Shown piece by piece: positions 10,224 to 18,760 of a DNA stretch of 64,000 bases. A program made the position numbers and the translations under genes. Where the stretch lies: positions 434,001 to 498,000 of the forward strand of contig NZ_CABPST010000002.1 of NCBI RefSeq assembly GCF_902459805.1. Direction: 5' to 3'. The notes beneath the pieces are model-generated. The model was not told the origin of the DNA, made no database searches, and saw only the letters and a list, made by a program, of their open reading frames with translations. Source of the DNA: Pandoraea bronchicola. GTDB lineage: Bacteria > Pseudomonadota > Gammaproteobacteria > Burkholderiales > Burkholderiaceae. Within the stretch, counting starts at the first letter, position 1, and each line of letters starts with the position of its first letter.

Positions 10224-11912
10224 TCATTTGAGGTCGGCGAAATCGACGTCCCAGAACTCCATCTCACGGCGGCTTTGCAGATCCCGCCCCTCTTCCGTGC
10301 GGCGTAACTCAACGCGACGAATCTTGCCGGAGATCGTCTTCGGCAGGTCGCAGAATTCAATGCGGCGGATGCGTTTGTAGGGCGCCAGGTGATCGCGGCA
10401 GAAGCGCAGGATGTCGAGCGCGAGGACATCGTCGGCGTGAAAGCCCGCACGCAGGGTGATGAACGCCTTGGGCACCGCCAGCCGCACGGGATCCGGGCTA
10501 GGCACCACCCCGGCCTCGGCTACGGCTGGGTGCTTGATCAGTTCGCTTTCGAGCTCGAACGGACTGATGCGATAGTCGGAGGCCTTGAAGACATCATCGG
10601 CCCGGCCGACATAGGTGAAGTAGCCGCGCTCGTCGCGCATGGCAACGTCACCCGTGTGGTAGTAGCCGTCGCGCATGACCTCGGCGGTCTTCTCGCTGTC
10701 GTCTTCATACCCCTGCATCAAACCGGTCGGACGCGACGACAAGACCAGTGCAATTTCTCCTTCGTCGGCCTCTTCGCCATTGTGATCGAGCAGCACGACG
10801 CGATAGCCCGGCATTGGACGTCCCATTGCCCCAGCCTTCACCGGTTGCCCTGGCGAGTTGCCGATCTGGCAGCAGGTTTCGGTCTGGCCGTAGCCGTCGC
10901 GAATCGTGATGTTCCAGGCGCGTTTGACCTGATCGATCACCTCGGGGTTGAGCGGCTCGCCTGCACCGATCAGTTCCCGGAACGTCACAGCGTGGCGCGT
11001 CAGATCCTCTTGAATCATCATGCGCCAGACCGTGGGTGGCGCGCACAGCGTGGTGACCGCGCAGCGCGCAGCCGTTTCCAGCGCAGCACGTGCGTCGAAG
11101 CGCGAGAAGTTGTAGATGAAGATGGTCGCGCCGGCGTTCCACGGCGCGAAGAAGCAGCTCCACGCGTGCTTCGCCCATCCTGGCGAGCTGATGTTCCAGT
11201 GAATGTCGCCCGGTTGCAGGCCGAGCCAATACATCGTGGCGAGATGGCCGACGGGGTAGCTCTGATGCGTATGCAGTACGAGTTTCGGACGCGACGTGGT
11301 GCCGGAGGTGAAGTACAGCAATAACGGATCGGTCGCGAGCGTGGTGCCGTCGGGCGTGAAATGGTCTGAGGCTTCGTAGGCGGGCGCGAGTGACGTCCAT
11401 CCTTCAGGTGGGTTGTCGCCGACGCAGAGGCGTCCGTAGTCACCGGGCAGATTGGCGAACTTGAGGGCGTCGCGCGCGGTGGTGACGACGTGGCGCACGC
11501 GGCCGCGCTCGAGCCGGTCGGTGAGGTCGCCTGCGGCTAGCAGGGTCGTCGCAGGAATCATGACGGCGCCGAGCTTCATGCAAGCGAGCATGAGATCCCA
11601 GAGTTCGACCTGATTGGGCAGCATGAGCAGCACGCGGTCGCCACGCGTCACGTCTTGCGCGCGCAAGTAGTTGGCGACGCGATTGGAGCGTACGGACATT
11701 TCGGCAAAGGACAGGCGCGTCTCTCGGCCGTCCTCTTCGACAACCCAGAGGGCGGTGCGATCGTTGCCTTGGGCTTGGGGGTCGAAAAAATCCAGCGCCC
11801 AGTTGAAGTGAGAGAGAACCGGCCAGCGAAAATCACGGTACGCCACATCGTAGTGGGCGCGCTGCGCGAGAAGCAAATCACGCGCGTCTTCGAACCCCAG
11901 GATTTGCGGCAT
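10224..11912 (-). CDS. AMP-binding acyl-CoA synthetase
   Basis: A 562-residue adenylate-forming enzyme that activates a carboxylic acid to acyl-AMP and then acyl-CoA. It most resembles the acetyl-CoA-synthetase-like, medium-chain and benzoate-CoA ligase branch. The ATP loop reads YFTSGTTSRPK, with Ser where most members have Gly. DGYGQTETCCQIGN is the A5-type motif, YHTGDVAMRDERGYFTYVGRADD gives A7-A8, and the catalytic lysine lies in TISGKIRR near residue 530. There is no adjacent CoA-dependent pathway gene, so the acid is unknown. It converges on the TauE gene. Confidence 0.92.
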   Translation of the reverse strand: MPQILGFEDARDLLLAQRAHYDVAYRDFRWPVLSHFNWALDFFDPQAQGNDRTALWVVEEDGRETRLSFAEMSVRSNRVANYLRAQDVTRGDRVLLMLPNQVELWDLMLACMKLGAVMIPATTLLAAGDLTDRLERGRVRHVVTTARDALKFANLPGDYGRLCVGDNPPEGWTSLAPAYEASDHFTPDGTTLATDPLLLYFTSGTTSRPKLVLHTHQSYPVGHLATMYWLGLQPGDIHWNISSPGWAKHAWSCFFAPWNAGATIFIYNFSRFDARAALETAARCAVTTLCAPPTVWRMMIQEDLTRHAVTFRELIGAGEPLNPEVIDQVKRAWNITIRDGYGQTETCCQIGNSPGQPVKAGAMGRPMPGYRVVLLDHNGEEADEGEIALVLSSRPTGLMQGYEDDSEKTAEVMRDGYYHTGDVAMRDERGYFTYVGRADDVFKASDYRISPFELESELIKHPAVAEAGVVPSPDPVRLAVPKAFITLRAGFHADDVLALDILRFCRDHLAPYKRIRRIEFCDLPKTISGKIRRVELRRTEEGRDLQSRREMEFWDVDFADLK

Positions 11913-12077
11913 CGCTTGTCTCCGAGCCCCAGTGGGCAGGATTTAGGCAGAATTCCATTATCGTGAGCCCCCCCGAATGCGACATCAGGAATAACCATCA
12001 TGGGGGTGATGCAGGCCCCATACGCCGTGCCGCCTGCGCAGAATGCAAAAAAATATGCGGCCGATGCGCATAGCCCC

Positions 12078-12107
12078 TTCCTTTCTCGCAAAAAGCTCTG
12101 CTATAAT
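12078..12107 (+). promoter_or_regulatory. probable promoter of tRNA-Pro
   Basis: A perfect TATAAT (12102-12107) lies 41 bases before the tRNA; the -35 region 17-18 bases upstream is poor (TTCCTT-like). It is the only good promoter in this gap and points at the tRNA. Confidence 0.6.
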
Positions 12108-12148
12108 CGCCTGCTTTCGAGCAATGCATCTAAACGACGCATTTCTCA

Positions 12149-12225
<77 letters not shown>

Positions 12226-12231
12226 GAATAG

Positions 12232-12267
12232 AAAAACCCGCACAGTCATTGGCTGTGCGGGTTTTTT
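12232..12267 (+). terminator. rho-independent terminator after tRNA-Pro
   Basis: Stem CCCGCACAG/CTGTGCGGG with a seven-base loop, flanked by five A and followed by six T. It lies a few bases after the tRNA CCA end. Confidence 0.92.
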
Positions 12268-12694
12268 CGTTGCGCTGAAATTTTGTGCACGTCGGTGGGA
12301 TTATTAGAAATTTTCTAATATTTTTGCAGATGAGTAGGATTGCTACGCAGTCTTTGGCGCCGCCATACATCAGCGACACCGATACGTCGTCATACGACCG
12401 TTGGCTTGGAGAGCCGCCTTGCTGCTTGCAGCGTGACGCAGCTTCACCAATAGTGTTACGCACCCCCGGATATTTGATTTTTTGCGCATCGGGTATAACA
12501 ATCCGCATCGCATATTGGCTCGGCATCCTCCGTTCGGGGGATGCCTCAAAGCGACTTTGCAGGCCGCATAAAACTTATTTATAAAATCATCAGGATTGCC
12601 CCCCAAGGCGCCGCTCCGCGCGCGGTCAGCCGGCCAAGCCGGGATTTTATGAGCAACTACGCTGGACGTATTAGCGCTGACAACGCTAAAAGCA
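12268..12694. other. AT-richer spacer after tRNA-Pro without a supported gene
   Basis: About 430 bases, lower in GC than the flanks, at the edge of the accessory patch. All open frames here lack family features and look random. It contains a 19-base palindrome listed separately. No copy of the tRNA-Pro 3' end, which would mark an attachment site, was found here or up to 16.2 kb. Confidence 0.4.
12302..12320. repeat. perfect 19-base palindrome
   Basis: TATTAGAAA, a central T, then TTTCTAATA, followed by five T. It could be a dimeric repressor site or a weak AT-rich terminator for rightward transcription; nothing nearby decides between them. Confidence 0.6.
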
Positions 12695-14032
12695 CTAGTC
12701 GCGCATATCCCCACCCATGTACCCGACTCCCCAGCCATATTTCGAACTGGTGATGCACGCGCCCTTCGGCGTGTTGCCGTTCCAGGTTGGCACCACGGAA
12801 ACGAACGGCTTCTCGCACGCTTGGACATAGAGCGCTTTCACACTGTCCACTTCCATGATCTTCCTCTTTTCGTTCGGGGTAAGTTTTGTGCGGCCCAAAT
12901 TTTGCTGGGCGCACGTGCTACCCCTACTCATGCCGGCAAAAGAACCCCCCTCGTAGCAATACACCACGGAGATTTCGACGCCACATGTGTTTTGCAAGCC
13001 GGGGGTTTCGACGTCGTATGTCGATTCTTTAGGCATTCGTATGACCTTTACACAGTTGCCCGCCGACTTTCCAAATTTGACGTTCTTGCCCAAGTCGACT
13101 CCCGGGAATTCGGACGCGCTCGATGCGGCCGAGGCCACTTGCAGCGCGCCTGCACTATTGATCCCGTGCGCAGCGACGTTCGACAGGCCGCCTTCTGCCC
13201 CCTGCATCGCGCCACCGAGAGCCTGAAGCTGCGCAGCGTTCTTGCCGCCGGCAGCGCCTGCAATCTGTGCGATCGCCCCTCCTAGTGCTCCCAACACCCC
13301 CTCGGACGACGAAGCCGTGCGCGCGGCTTTTTCCGCGGCCGCTCGACGCTCTGCATCTCGTTCGTTCTGTTGTTTACGCAAGTCAGCCTGTTTTAGAAAA
13401 TCCTCTGTCTTCTTCCGCTCTTCCAACGCCTGGGCACTACGCGCCTTACGCTCGTCGTAGTATTTAAGTCCGGCGATTACAGCAGCATCTTCCTCAGAAG
13501 TCTTGGCGGCTCCGACGAGCGCCATGCGATCCGCATGCAGAGCATTGCACTCAGGAATCGCCATGCACTCTGCCGGTGAAATCCTTTCCGGTAAAAGCGA
13601 AGTTGGGGAGCGATAGTAAGAGTAAGCGCTTGGTCGATATGCATCTTGCGAGTACACGAACATGACGCCCGGTCGTTTGCCTGGTTCGACATTTTGCCAA
13701 GTTTCGCTCATCACCACGCCCCCCCACCTGAGTGTCAGGGTTCCGAGGCCACTAATGTATCCATTCGAACACGAGCCGTTCCATGACCATGCGTAGTCCT
13801 TGGCTATCATCGCGTTTAGCTCAGCCTGCTTCGCAGGATCCGAAGGTCCCTGGGTGAGCTCAATAAACTTGCAGCCCTCAGTCGTAACACGGTCAACCTG
13901 AACAACTTGAGCGGAGGGCGCCGTTGCGCAAGCACTCAAGATAAAACTCGCGACCGTTACGCTCGCTAATAGCTGAACGCCCAAGTGCCGAAAAACGTAC
14001 AGCGCGTGCCGCTCAGTTCTTGAATGCTCCAC
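12695..14032 (-). CDS. large cysteine-rich lipoprotein of unknown function
   Basis: Not recognised as a named family. I choose the GTG at 14032 because GGGAG precedes it and it places the signal peptide correctly; the open frame itself runs to 14164. The 445-residue product starts with a lipoprotein signal (hydrophobic run, lipobox LSAC). A first exported domain with WNGSCSNGYISGLGTLTL resembles a MORN-like unit. A charged coiled-coil (about residues 180-240, Glu/Lys/Arg/Ala-rich) is followed by a Gly/Ala-rich linker and a C-terminal domain of about 110 residues with seven Cys, likely disulfide-bonded. It is divergent from the secreted protein at 14490. No transport or enzyme motif is visible; a structural or surface role is a guess. 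Confidence 0.75.
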   Translation of the reverse strand: MEHSRTERHALYVFRHLGVQLLASVTVASFILSACATAPSAQVVQVDRVTTEGCKFIELTQGPSDPAKQAELNAMIAKDYAWSWNGSCSNGYISGLGTLTLRWGGVVMSETWQNVEPGKRPGVMFVYSQDAYRPSAYSYYRSPTSLLPERISPAECMAIPECNALHADRMALVGAAKTSEEDAAVIAGLKYYDERKARSAQALEERKKTEDFLKQADLRKQQNERDAERRAAAEKAARTASSSEGVLGALGGAIAQIAGAAGGKNAAQLQALGGAMQGAEGGLSNVAAHGINSAGALQVASAASSASEFPGVDLGKNVKFGKSAGNCVKVIRMPKESTYDVETPGLQNTCGVEISVVYCYEGGSFAGMSRGSTCAQQNLGRTKLTPNEKRKIMEVDSVKALYVQACEKPFVSVVPTWNGNTPKGACITSSKYGWGVGYMGGDMRD

Positions 14033-14489
14033 GTCGCACCATCTCCCTAGTTTTGGCGTTAGCCATTTGGTTCTTTGATTTCTGATTGCGAAGGAGTATA
14101 TCGAAACGAAGTTCAGTCGGACATCCTTCATTCGGATAATGCGGCGCTTAATGCCGACGAGCATCTAGAAGGGTAAATTAGCCTCAAAAGAGCAAAATAT
14201 AATTATCTTTATAATTGATCTTGCCAACTATCATTAGCTATCTGGTTTAATGCGTCGTAGCTGCGCTCGCAGGCAAGTCCTGCGATGTGGACGACTTGGC
14301 GAACACGACCCCCTGGTCATTGGATTTCACCCAACGCTGCCGGCCAATATCCAGAAGTATTGCTCCCTCGCAGCACAAGTGGCATATCCCCCATTTGTGG
14401 GATGGCACGGTTTATCTGTAGAACCCTATACTCGCTATAGCATGTCCCGACGAGACTGCGACTCCACCATATGAAGGAAGGAGGATGCG
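14033..14489. other. AT-rich divergent promoter region
   Basis: About 450 bases between two divergently transcribed exported proteins. The segment 14160-14240 is strongly AT-rich and contains the inverted repeat AATTAT (14201-14206) / ATAATT (14211-14216), a candidate shared operator or promoter. No open frame here looks real. Confidence 0.45.
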
Positions 14490-15155
14490 ATGAAAAGAGC
14501 AACGTGGCTTGCAACCGCATGCGTCACTTTGATGGCATGGGCCGACATATCGCAAGGACAGCAATGCGACTGCCAAAAGGTGATCGGTTCTTGCCAGGGT
14601 GCCGTTGAATTCATACGCAGCTACGGCTCGAAGCCGAGCTTTGGCGCCGAGCTGATTGTTCACAGTTCGGAACGCCGGTGCTCGAAGGTCGAATACTACG
14701 TCAACAGCACTCCATATCAAACCGTACTCGTCAATCGAAACGCCGAGCCTGAGAGCATATTTGGAACAAATCGCATCCAAGAAAATGACGTTTCCTACAT
14801 TCGCTGCTCCGTGTGTGCCTCATCGGAAAAGGCGCCCCAAACACCGCAACCGTCTCAATCGCCGCAATCGCCGGCAACCCGCTTTCAAGGCACTTGGGCT
14901 GGCACAGGTACCAACAGCTTCTTTTTATCGAAAAAACGTGTACTCCACATAGACGTGACCGGCCCAAACTCGGCAAATGTTCAACTGGAAATAGGCGGCG
15001 AAGTGATTCCTGGCACAGGCGAAATCCACGGAGACGTAATTTCGATCAGGCTGAGCCGGGGCATCACCGCATCGGCCACGCTCACGGGGCAGAACGAACT
15101 TCGCTATGAAGCTAGCGGAACTGGCACAGTCACTGCAACAATGACGCGCCAATAG
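14490..15155 (+). CDS. secreted two-domain cysteine-rich protein, unknown function
   Basis: No family recognised. The 221-residue product has a Sec signal peptide cleaved near residue 23 (after DISQG). An N-terminal domain (about 24-110) begins QQCDCQKVIGSCQG and ends RCSVCAS, with six or so Cys. A Pro/Gln/Ser linker follows (about 112-130), then a beta-rich domain starting FQGTWAGTG (about 132-221) that has a lipocalin or beta-sandwich look. A very good ribosome site, GAAGGAGG, lies just before the ATG. A truncated copy of the N-terminal domain sits 0.2 kb away on the other strand. It is divergent from the large lipoprotein. The lower GC suggests acquisition. Confidence 0.75.
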   Translation: MKRATWLATACVTLMAWADISQGQQCDCQKVIGSCQGAVEFIRSYGSKPSFGAELIVHSSERRCSKVEYYVNSTPYQTVLVNRNAEPESIFGTNRIQENDVSYIRCSVCASSEKAPQTPQPSQSPQSPATRFQGTWAGTGTNSFFLSKKRVLHIDVTGPNSANVQLEIGGEVIPGTGEIHGDVISIRLSRGITASATLTGQNELRYEASGTGTVTATMTRQ

Positions 15156-15215
15156 ATCCTGGGCCATCGCGGCATTCCTACTGCCAAGCACCGTGATCCG
15201 CTTCGGCCCCAATGC

Positions 15216-15368
15216 GCCCCCGCCAAACATGCGGACTCCCCAATACATAAGCCAACGGCACCAAGCCGGCACGCAAGTGACGCCAAACGCCTCGCGCAGA
15301 ATCCTATCGGCTTTGGTGCGCGGCACCGGCGTCATCGTGTACAGCCAGTCACGTACGGCAGCCGCCAC
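15216..15368 (-). pseudogene. prophage DUF1353 gene remnant (C-terminus)
   Basis: The translated frame VRDWLYTM, then RTKADRILREAFGV, then VPAWCRWLMYWGVRMFG matches the C-terminal signature of phage DUF1353 proteins (HDWLYT ... WRRWLMYWAVRMFG). The N-terminal two thirds are missing, the usual HDWLY His is Arg, and the frame runs past the normal C-terminus into the antisense of the neighbouring gene. It lies in the same frame just after the stop codon of the truncated secreted protein, so the two fragments were joined by recombination. Confidence 0.6.
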
Positions 15369-15374
15369 CGGCCT

Positions 15375-15566
15375 TCATCGCAGCCAGAGGGGAGCACTAG
15401 ACGTGAACTTGAGGTCAGCTCCGTAGCTACCTTTCGTCGAATCGGTTGGGATGACATTGATGGATGCCGAGCAGTTGCCCACGATCTGCTGGCAGTCGCA
15501 GCTAATTCCCTGAGCACTCCCGGCGCCCGACAACGCGGCGAAGAGAATCGCGAGAAGCTTCTTCAT
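15375..15566 (-). pseudogene. truncated paralogue of the secreted cysteine-rich protein
   Basis: A 63-residue frame starting MKKLLAILFAALSGAGSAQG, a clear Sec signal peptide, followed by ISCDCQQIVGNCSASINV and SYGADLKFTSS. This aligns with QQCDCQKVIGSCQGAVEF and SFGAELIVHSS of the protein at 14490, so it is a diverged second copy. Similarity stops abruptly after the SS pair, then PLWLR and a TGA; the remaining Cys of the domain and the whole C-terminal domain are gone. Downstream sequence is a phage DUF1353 remnant. It may still be secreted as a short peptide. Confidence 0.65.
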
Positions 15567-15578
15567 TGGCTTGCTCAG

Positions 15579-15884
15579 ATGGAATATTCGGGATCGTCGC
15601 TGATCGAGCGCGCGGTGCTTCCCGAAGATAGTGCGGACGTTCTCCGCGGCCTCGCTCAGCCGGAAGACGTGACCGTGATCTGCGCGGCGTTTCGCTCTGG
15701 ATATCCCAATGCACTCGGAGCGGTGCTGACCCGCACCCTGCGCCGTGAGTGGCACGAGCAAGCCGAACATGAGTGCCTGCGCATCGCTGAAGCTGCGGTG
15801 ACTCCTGACTTCTCCGTGTCCGACATCACCGCACTCGACCTGAAGCGCGCCGCTGTGATCCGCGATATGGGGGTGAAAGCATGA
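15579..15884 (+). CDS. hypothetical protein, probable prophage remnant
   Basis: A 101-residue frame with no recognised family. The C-terminal half is helical and charged (RREWHEQAEHECLRIAEAAV). Its stop overlaps the ATG of the next frame by four bases (ATGA), a packing typical of phage early genes, and that next frame has a phage-type N-terminus. The N-terminal part overlaps the antisense signal peptide of the truncated secreted protein, so the true start may be internal or lost. Confidence 0.4.
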   Translation: MEYSGSSLIERAVLPEDSADVLRGLAQPEDVTVICAAFRSGYPNALGAVLTRTLRREWHEQAEHECLRIAEAAVTPDFSVSDITALDLKRAAVIRDMGVKA

Positions 15885-16123
15885 GCGCCAAGCACACGCC
15901 TGGGCCGTGGTTGATCAAGCGCAACCAGAGATGGACCAGCATGGCAAAAGACCAGGGAGAGGTTGGCGCCGCGTCAAGACGCATGCGGGGAGAATATTCC
16001 CCACCGGCCAAACGGACGCGATTGAAAGTTGAAACGGGCTTCGTCACGACTTGCCCGTGCGCCTTTGCAGAGATCCTCAACGCGAGCCAAAGGGGCACGC
16101 CGAGGTTACGTCAGCGGTTCTGA
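15881..16123 (+). pseudogene. HTPGPW-type phage protein, truncated
   Basis: The frame starts MSAKHTPGPWLIKRN. The HTPGPW opening is a hallmark of a widespread group of small phage and prophage proteins of unknown function. After about 20 residues the translation loses any family character, becoming a low-complexity Arg-rich tail, so only the head of the gene seems to survive. It is coupled by ATGA to the frame upstream. Confidence 0.45.
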
Positions 16124-16199
16124 CTCTGCACGCGAAGCGCCCAGCGTAAGCGCGCTGTGGCCGGCGGGCTTCGGCCACAGCGCTATCGGAGGAGGATGC

Positions 16200-16673
16200 T
16201 CAGGCCGTCAGCCGCTCGAGCAACGTGCGCGGACGCGCAGCGCGCCCGGCCGCAGCCACCGCCGCCTCGTGCCAGCGTGCCGTGGGCACGTCCGAAGGCG
16301 AGAGCAGGCTGTCGAAACCACACGCCCACAACATCGCCAGTTGATCCGGCAGCAACGGCCCCGCTGCGCGAATCCCCCCCTCGAAATGCCACTTCTCACG
16401 CAGGAATTTCGCCAGCGTGAAACCTCGTCCGTCGCGCGACTTCGGAAACTCGATCACGATGAGCTCAAGTTGCGGCAAGAGCGCCGCGATGCGCGCCGGA
16501 TCGTCATGGCCCTGCACGCGAATACCGGCCGGGGCCGCGCCCTGTTCGTTCGCGGCAAGCCATGCGTCGAGCGGCAACACATCCTTGCTGTGCGCTTGCG
16601 TTGTGACCGGCTCGTGCGCGCCGCGATAAGTCCAGATGTCTGCGGCAGGCAGTCCGTTTCGATCAATCAACAT
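16200..16673 (-). CDS. DUF934 protein, sulfite-reductase partner
   Basis: A 157-residue cytoplasmic protein of the DUF934 family, almost always encoded directly after an assimilatory sulfite or nitrite reductase in proteobacteria; its exact role is not established. Family features are PLDAWLA, IEFPKSRDGRGFTLAKFLREKW and GPLLPDQLAMLWACGFDSL. The ATG at 16673 overlaps the end of the reductase gene by 11 bases, so the two are translationally coupled. In many Burkholderiales cysH, cysD and cysN follow; here the operon ends and phage scraps begin. Confidence 0.9.
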   Translation of the reverse strand: MLIDRNGLPAADIWTYRGAHEPVTTQAHSKDVLPLDAWLAANEQGAAPAGIRVQGHDDPARIAALLPQLELIVIEFPKSRDGRGFTLAKFLREKWHFEGGIRAAGPLLPDQLAMLWACGFDSLLSPSDVPTARWHEAAVAAAGRAARPRTLLERLTA

Positions 16674-18669
16674 GCAAAGCTCCCTTGAATTCTTCTGCCC
16701 CAACGCGGCCGAGCGTATCGATGAAGCGCTCACCTTCGTGGCGCAACGAGAGATAGCGTCCGAGAATGTTCTCGATGACCTGCGGCACGGCCTCATACGT
16801 GACGCCCGGGCCGAGAATCTTGCCGACGGCAGCGTTCTCGTCGGCCGATCCGCCCAGCGTGATCTGATAGTTTTCCTTGCCCGCTTTGTCGACGCCGAGA
16901 ATGCCGATATGGGCGACGTGGTGATGCGCGCAAGCATTGATGCAGCCGGACACGTTAAGCGTCACCGGCCCGATATCGCGTTGCTGCTCTTCCGTGAAGC
17001 GCAACGCGATACGTTGCGCCACCGGCACCGAGCGCGCGTTGGCAAGCGCGCAATAGTCCAACCCCGGGCAAGCAATGGCGTCCGAAATCAGACCAATGTT
17101 GGCCGTTGCCAGCCCCCCCGCTTTCAGGCGAGTCCACAGCGCATGCAGTTCGTCGCGCTTGACGTGCGGCAGCACCAGATTCTGCTCGTGCGTGACCCGC
17201 AGCTCGTTGAACGAATAGCGTTCAGCCAGTTCTGCGAGCAGCAGCATTTCCTTTGAACTGGCGTCGCCCGGGATGCCGTTCGCGGGCTTGAGCGAGACAA
17301 CCGCACTGATATAGCCCGGCACCTTGTGCTCGTGCGTGCAGGTGTCGACCCAGCGACGGAATTCGATGTCGCGCTCGTAGGCCTGGTCGAACTCGCTCGA
17401 CGTCTCCGGCAGCGTTTCGAACTCGGGCACGATGAATCGATCGCGAATCGCGGCGACGACGTCGTCGCCAAGGGGACGGTGCGTGAGCGCGATGCGCGCG
17501 AATTCTTCCTCGATCATCTCGATGAACTTCGCCGGCTGCATCTCCTTGATGAGGATCTTGATGCGAGCCTTGTAGATATTGTCGCGACGGCCCAACGCGT
17601 TGTACACGCGCAGGATGGCCTCGACGAAGCGCAGCAGATCAGCCTCGGGCAACCACTCGCGCACGAGCGTGCCCACGATCGGCGTACGTCCCAGGCCACC
17701 GCCTGCGTAAATCTGGAAACCCACTTCGCCACGGTCGTTCGTCCGCGCGAGAATGCCGATGTCGTGAAAACGCACGGCAGCACGGTCGGTCTGACCGCCG
17801 GTGATCGCGATCTTGAACTTGCGCGGCAGATAGGTGAATTCGGGATGATCCGTCGACCACTGACGCAGGATCTCGGCATACACGCGCGGATCGACGACTT
17901 CGTCTTTCGCCGCACCGGCGAATTGATCGGTCGTCACGTTGCGGATGCAGTTGCCGCTCGTCTGAATGGCATGCAGGTCGACATCGGCGAGCTTCGACAG
18001 GATCTCGGGCGAATCCGTCAGCGTCGGCCAATTGAACTGAAGGTTCTGTCGTGTCGTGAAGTGGCCGTAACCTTTGTCGAAACGGTTCGCGACGTAAGCA
18101 AGCTGACGCAACTGGATAGCGCTCAACGTTCCGTACGGAATGGCGACGCGCAGCATATAGCCGTGCAGTTGCAGGTACAGACCGTTCATCAGGCGGTAGA
18201 CCTTGAACGCGTCTTCGCTGAGTTCGCCGCTCAGACGCCGGGCCACCTGCTGGCCGAATTCCTTGGCGCGATCCTTGAGGAACTCACGCTCGGACGGGTC
18301 GTAACGGTAGATACCCGCATGCTCAGGCGCCACGGTCAATGCGGGTGCGTGCGCCAGTGCCGCTTGCACCGTGTCTTCCGCTGCCTGCTTGCCAAGGTCT
18401 TCGCGAACCGACGGCCCGCGCGAGCGCAGTTGCTCACGAAAATCCACCGGAACGGGGCCGGCATCGCTCACTTGCGCGGGACGCGGCACCGGATCGACGA
18501 TCAGATTGGCCGACTGAGCCAGCGCCGCGGCCGCCTGGGCCTGGTCGAGCTCCTGCGCGTCGAATACGTGCGCCTGCGTCAGGTCGTCCACCCAGTTGTG
18601 TTGCTTGTCCAGCCACACGACCAAGCCGTCGTGCAGCCGGTTTGCCGAAATCAGATTGCCTGCATTCAT
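16663..18669 (-). CDS. cysI: assimilatory sulfite reductase hemoprotein with N-terminal DUF2849 domain
   Basis: A 668-residue siroheme/[4Fe-4S] enzyme that reduces sulfite to sulfide (a nitrite reductase role is less likely given the DUF934 partner). Residues about 1-70 (LISANRLHDGLVVWLD ... SANLIVDPV) form a DUF2849 domain, which in alphaproteobacteria is a separate small protein encoded beside cysI; here it is fused. The two ferredoxin-like and siroheme repeats follow. Cluster ligands are Cys534, Cys540, Cys576 and Cys580 (CPGLDYC and CINAC). Expressed with the DUF934 gene. A palindrome 90 bases upstream could bind CysB. Confidence 0.93.
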   Translation of the reverse strand: MNAGNLISANRLHDGLVVWLDKQHNWVDDLTQAHVFDAQELDQAQAAAALAQSANLIVDPVPRPAQVSDAGPVPVDFREQLRSRGPSVREDLGKQAAEDTVQAALAHAPALTVAPEHAGIYRYDPSEREFLKDRAKEFGQQVARRLSGELSEDAFKVYRLMNGLYLQLHGYMLRVAIPYGTLSAIQLRQLAYVANRFDKGYGHFTTRQNLQFNWPTLTDSPEILSKLADVDLHAIQTSGNCIRNVTTDQFAGAAKDEVVDPRVYAEILRQWSTDHPEFTYLPRKFKIAITGGQTDRAAVRFHDIGILARTNDRGEVGFQIYAGGGLGRTPIVGTLVREWLPEADLLRFVEAILRVYNALGRRDNIYKARIKILIKEMQPAKFIEMIEEEFARIALTHRPLGDDVVAAIRDRFIVPEFETLPETSSEFDQAYERDIEFRRWVDTCTHEHKVPGYISAVVSLKPANGIPGDASSKEMLLLAELAERYSFNELRVTHEQNLVLPHVKRDELHALWTRLKAGGLATANIGLISDAIACPGLDYCALANARSVPVAQRIALRFTEEQQRDIGPVTLNVSGCINACAHHHVAHIGILGVDKAGKENYQITLGGSADENAAVGKILGPGVTYEAVPQVIENILGRYLSLRHEGERFIDTLGRVGAEEFKGALHVD

Positions 18670-18760
18670 TCCACGCTCTCAATGCTATTCGTTTTGGTCG
18701 CAAGTCGCGAGTCGACCGGCAGGCTATCAAGAGGCGCGCGAATACACGACCATTTAGTAG

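Noticed and set aside
14250-14474. 74-residue open frame in the divergent spacer
   Set aside because: No ribosome site, no family features, unusual Arg/Cys-rich start, and it lies across the presumed promoter of the secreted protein.
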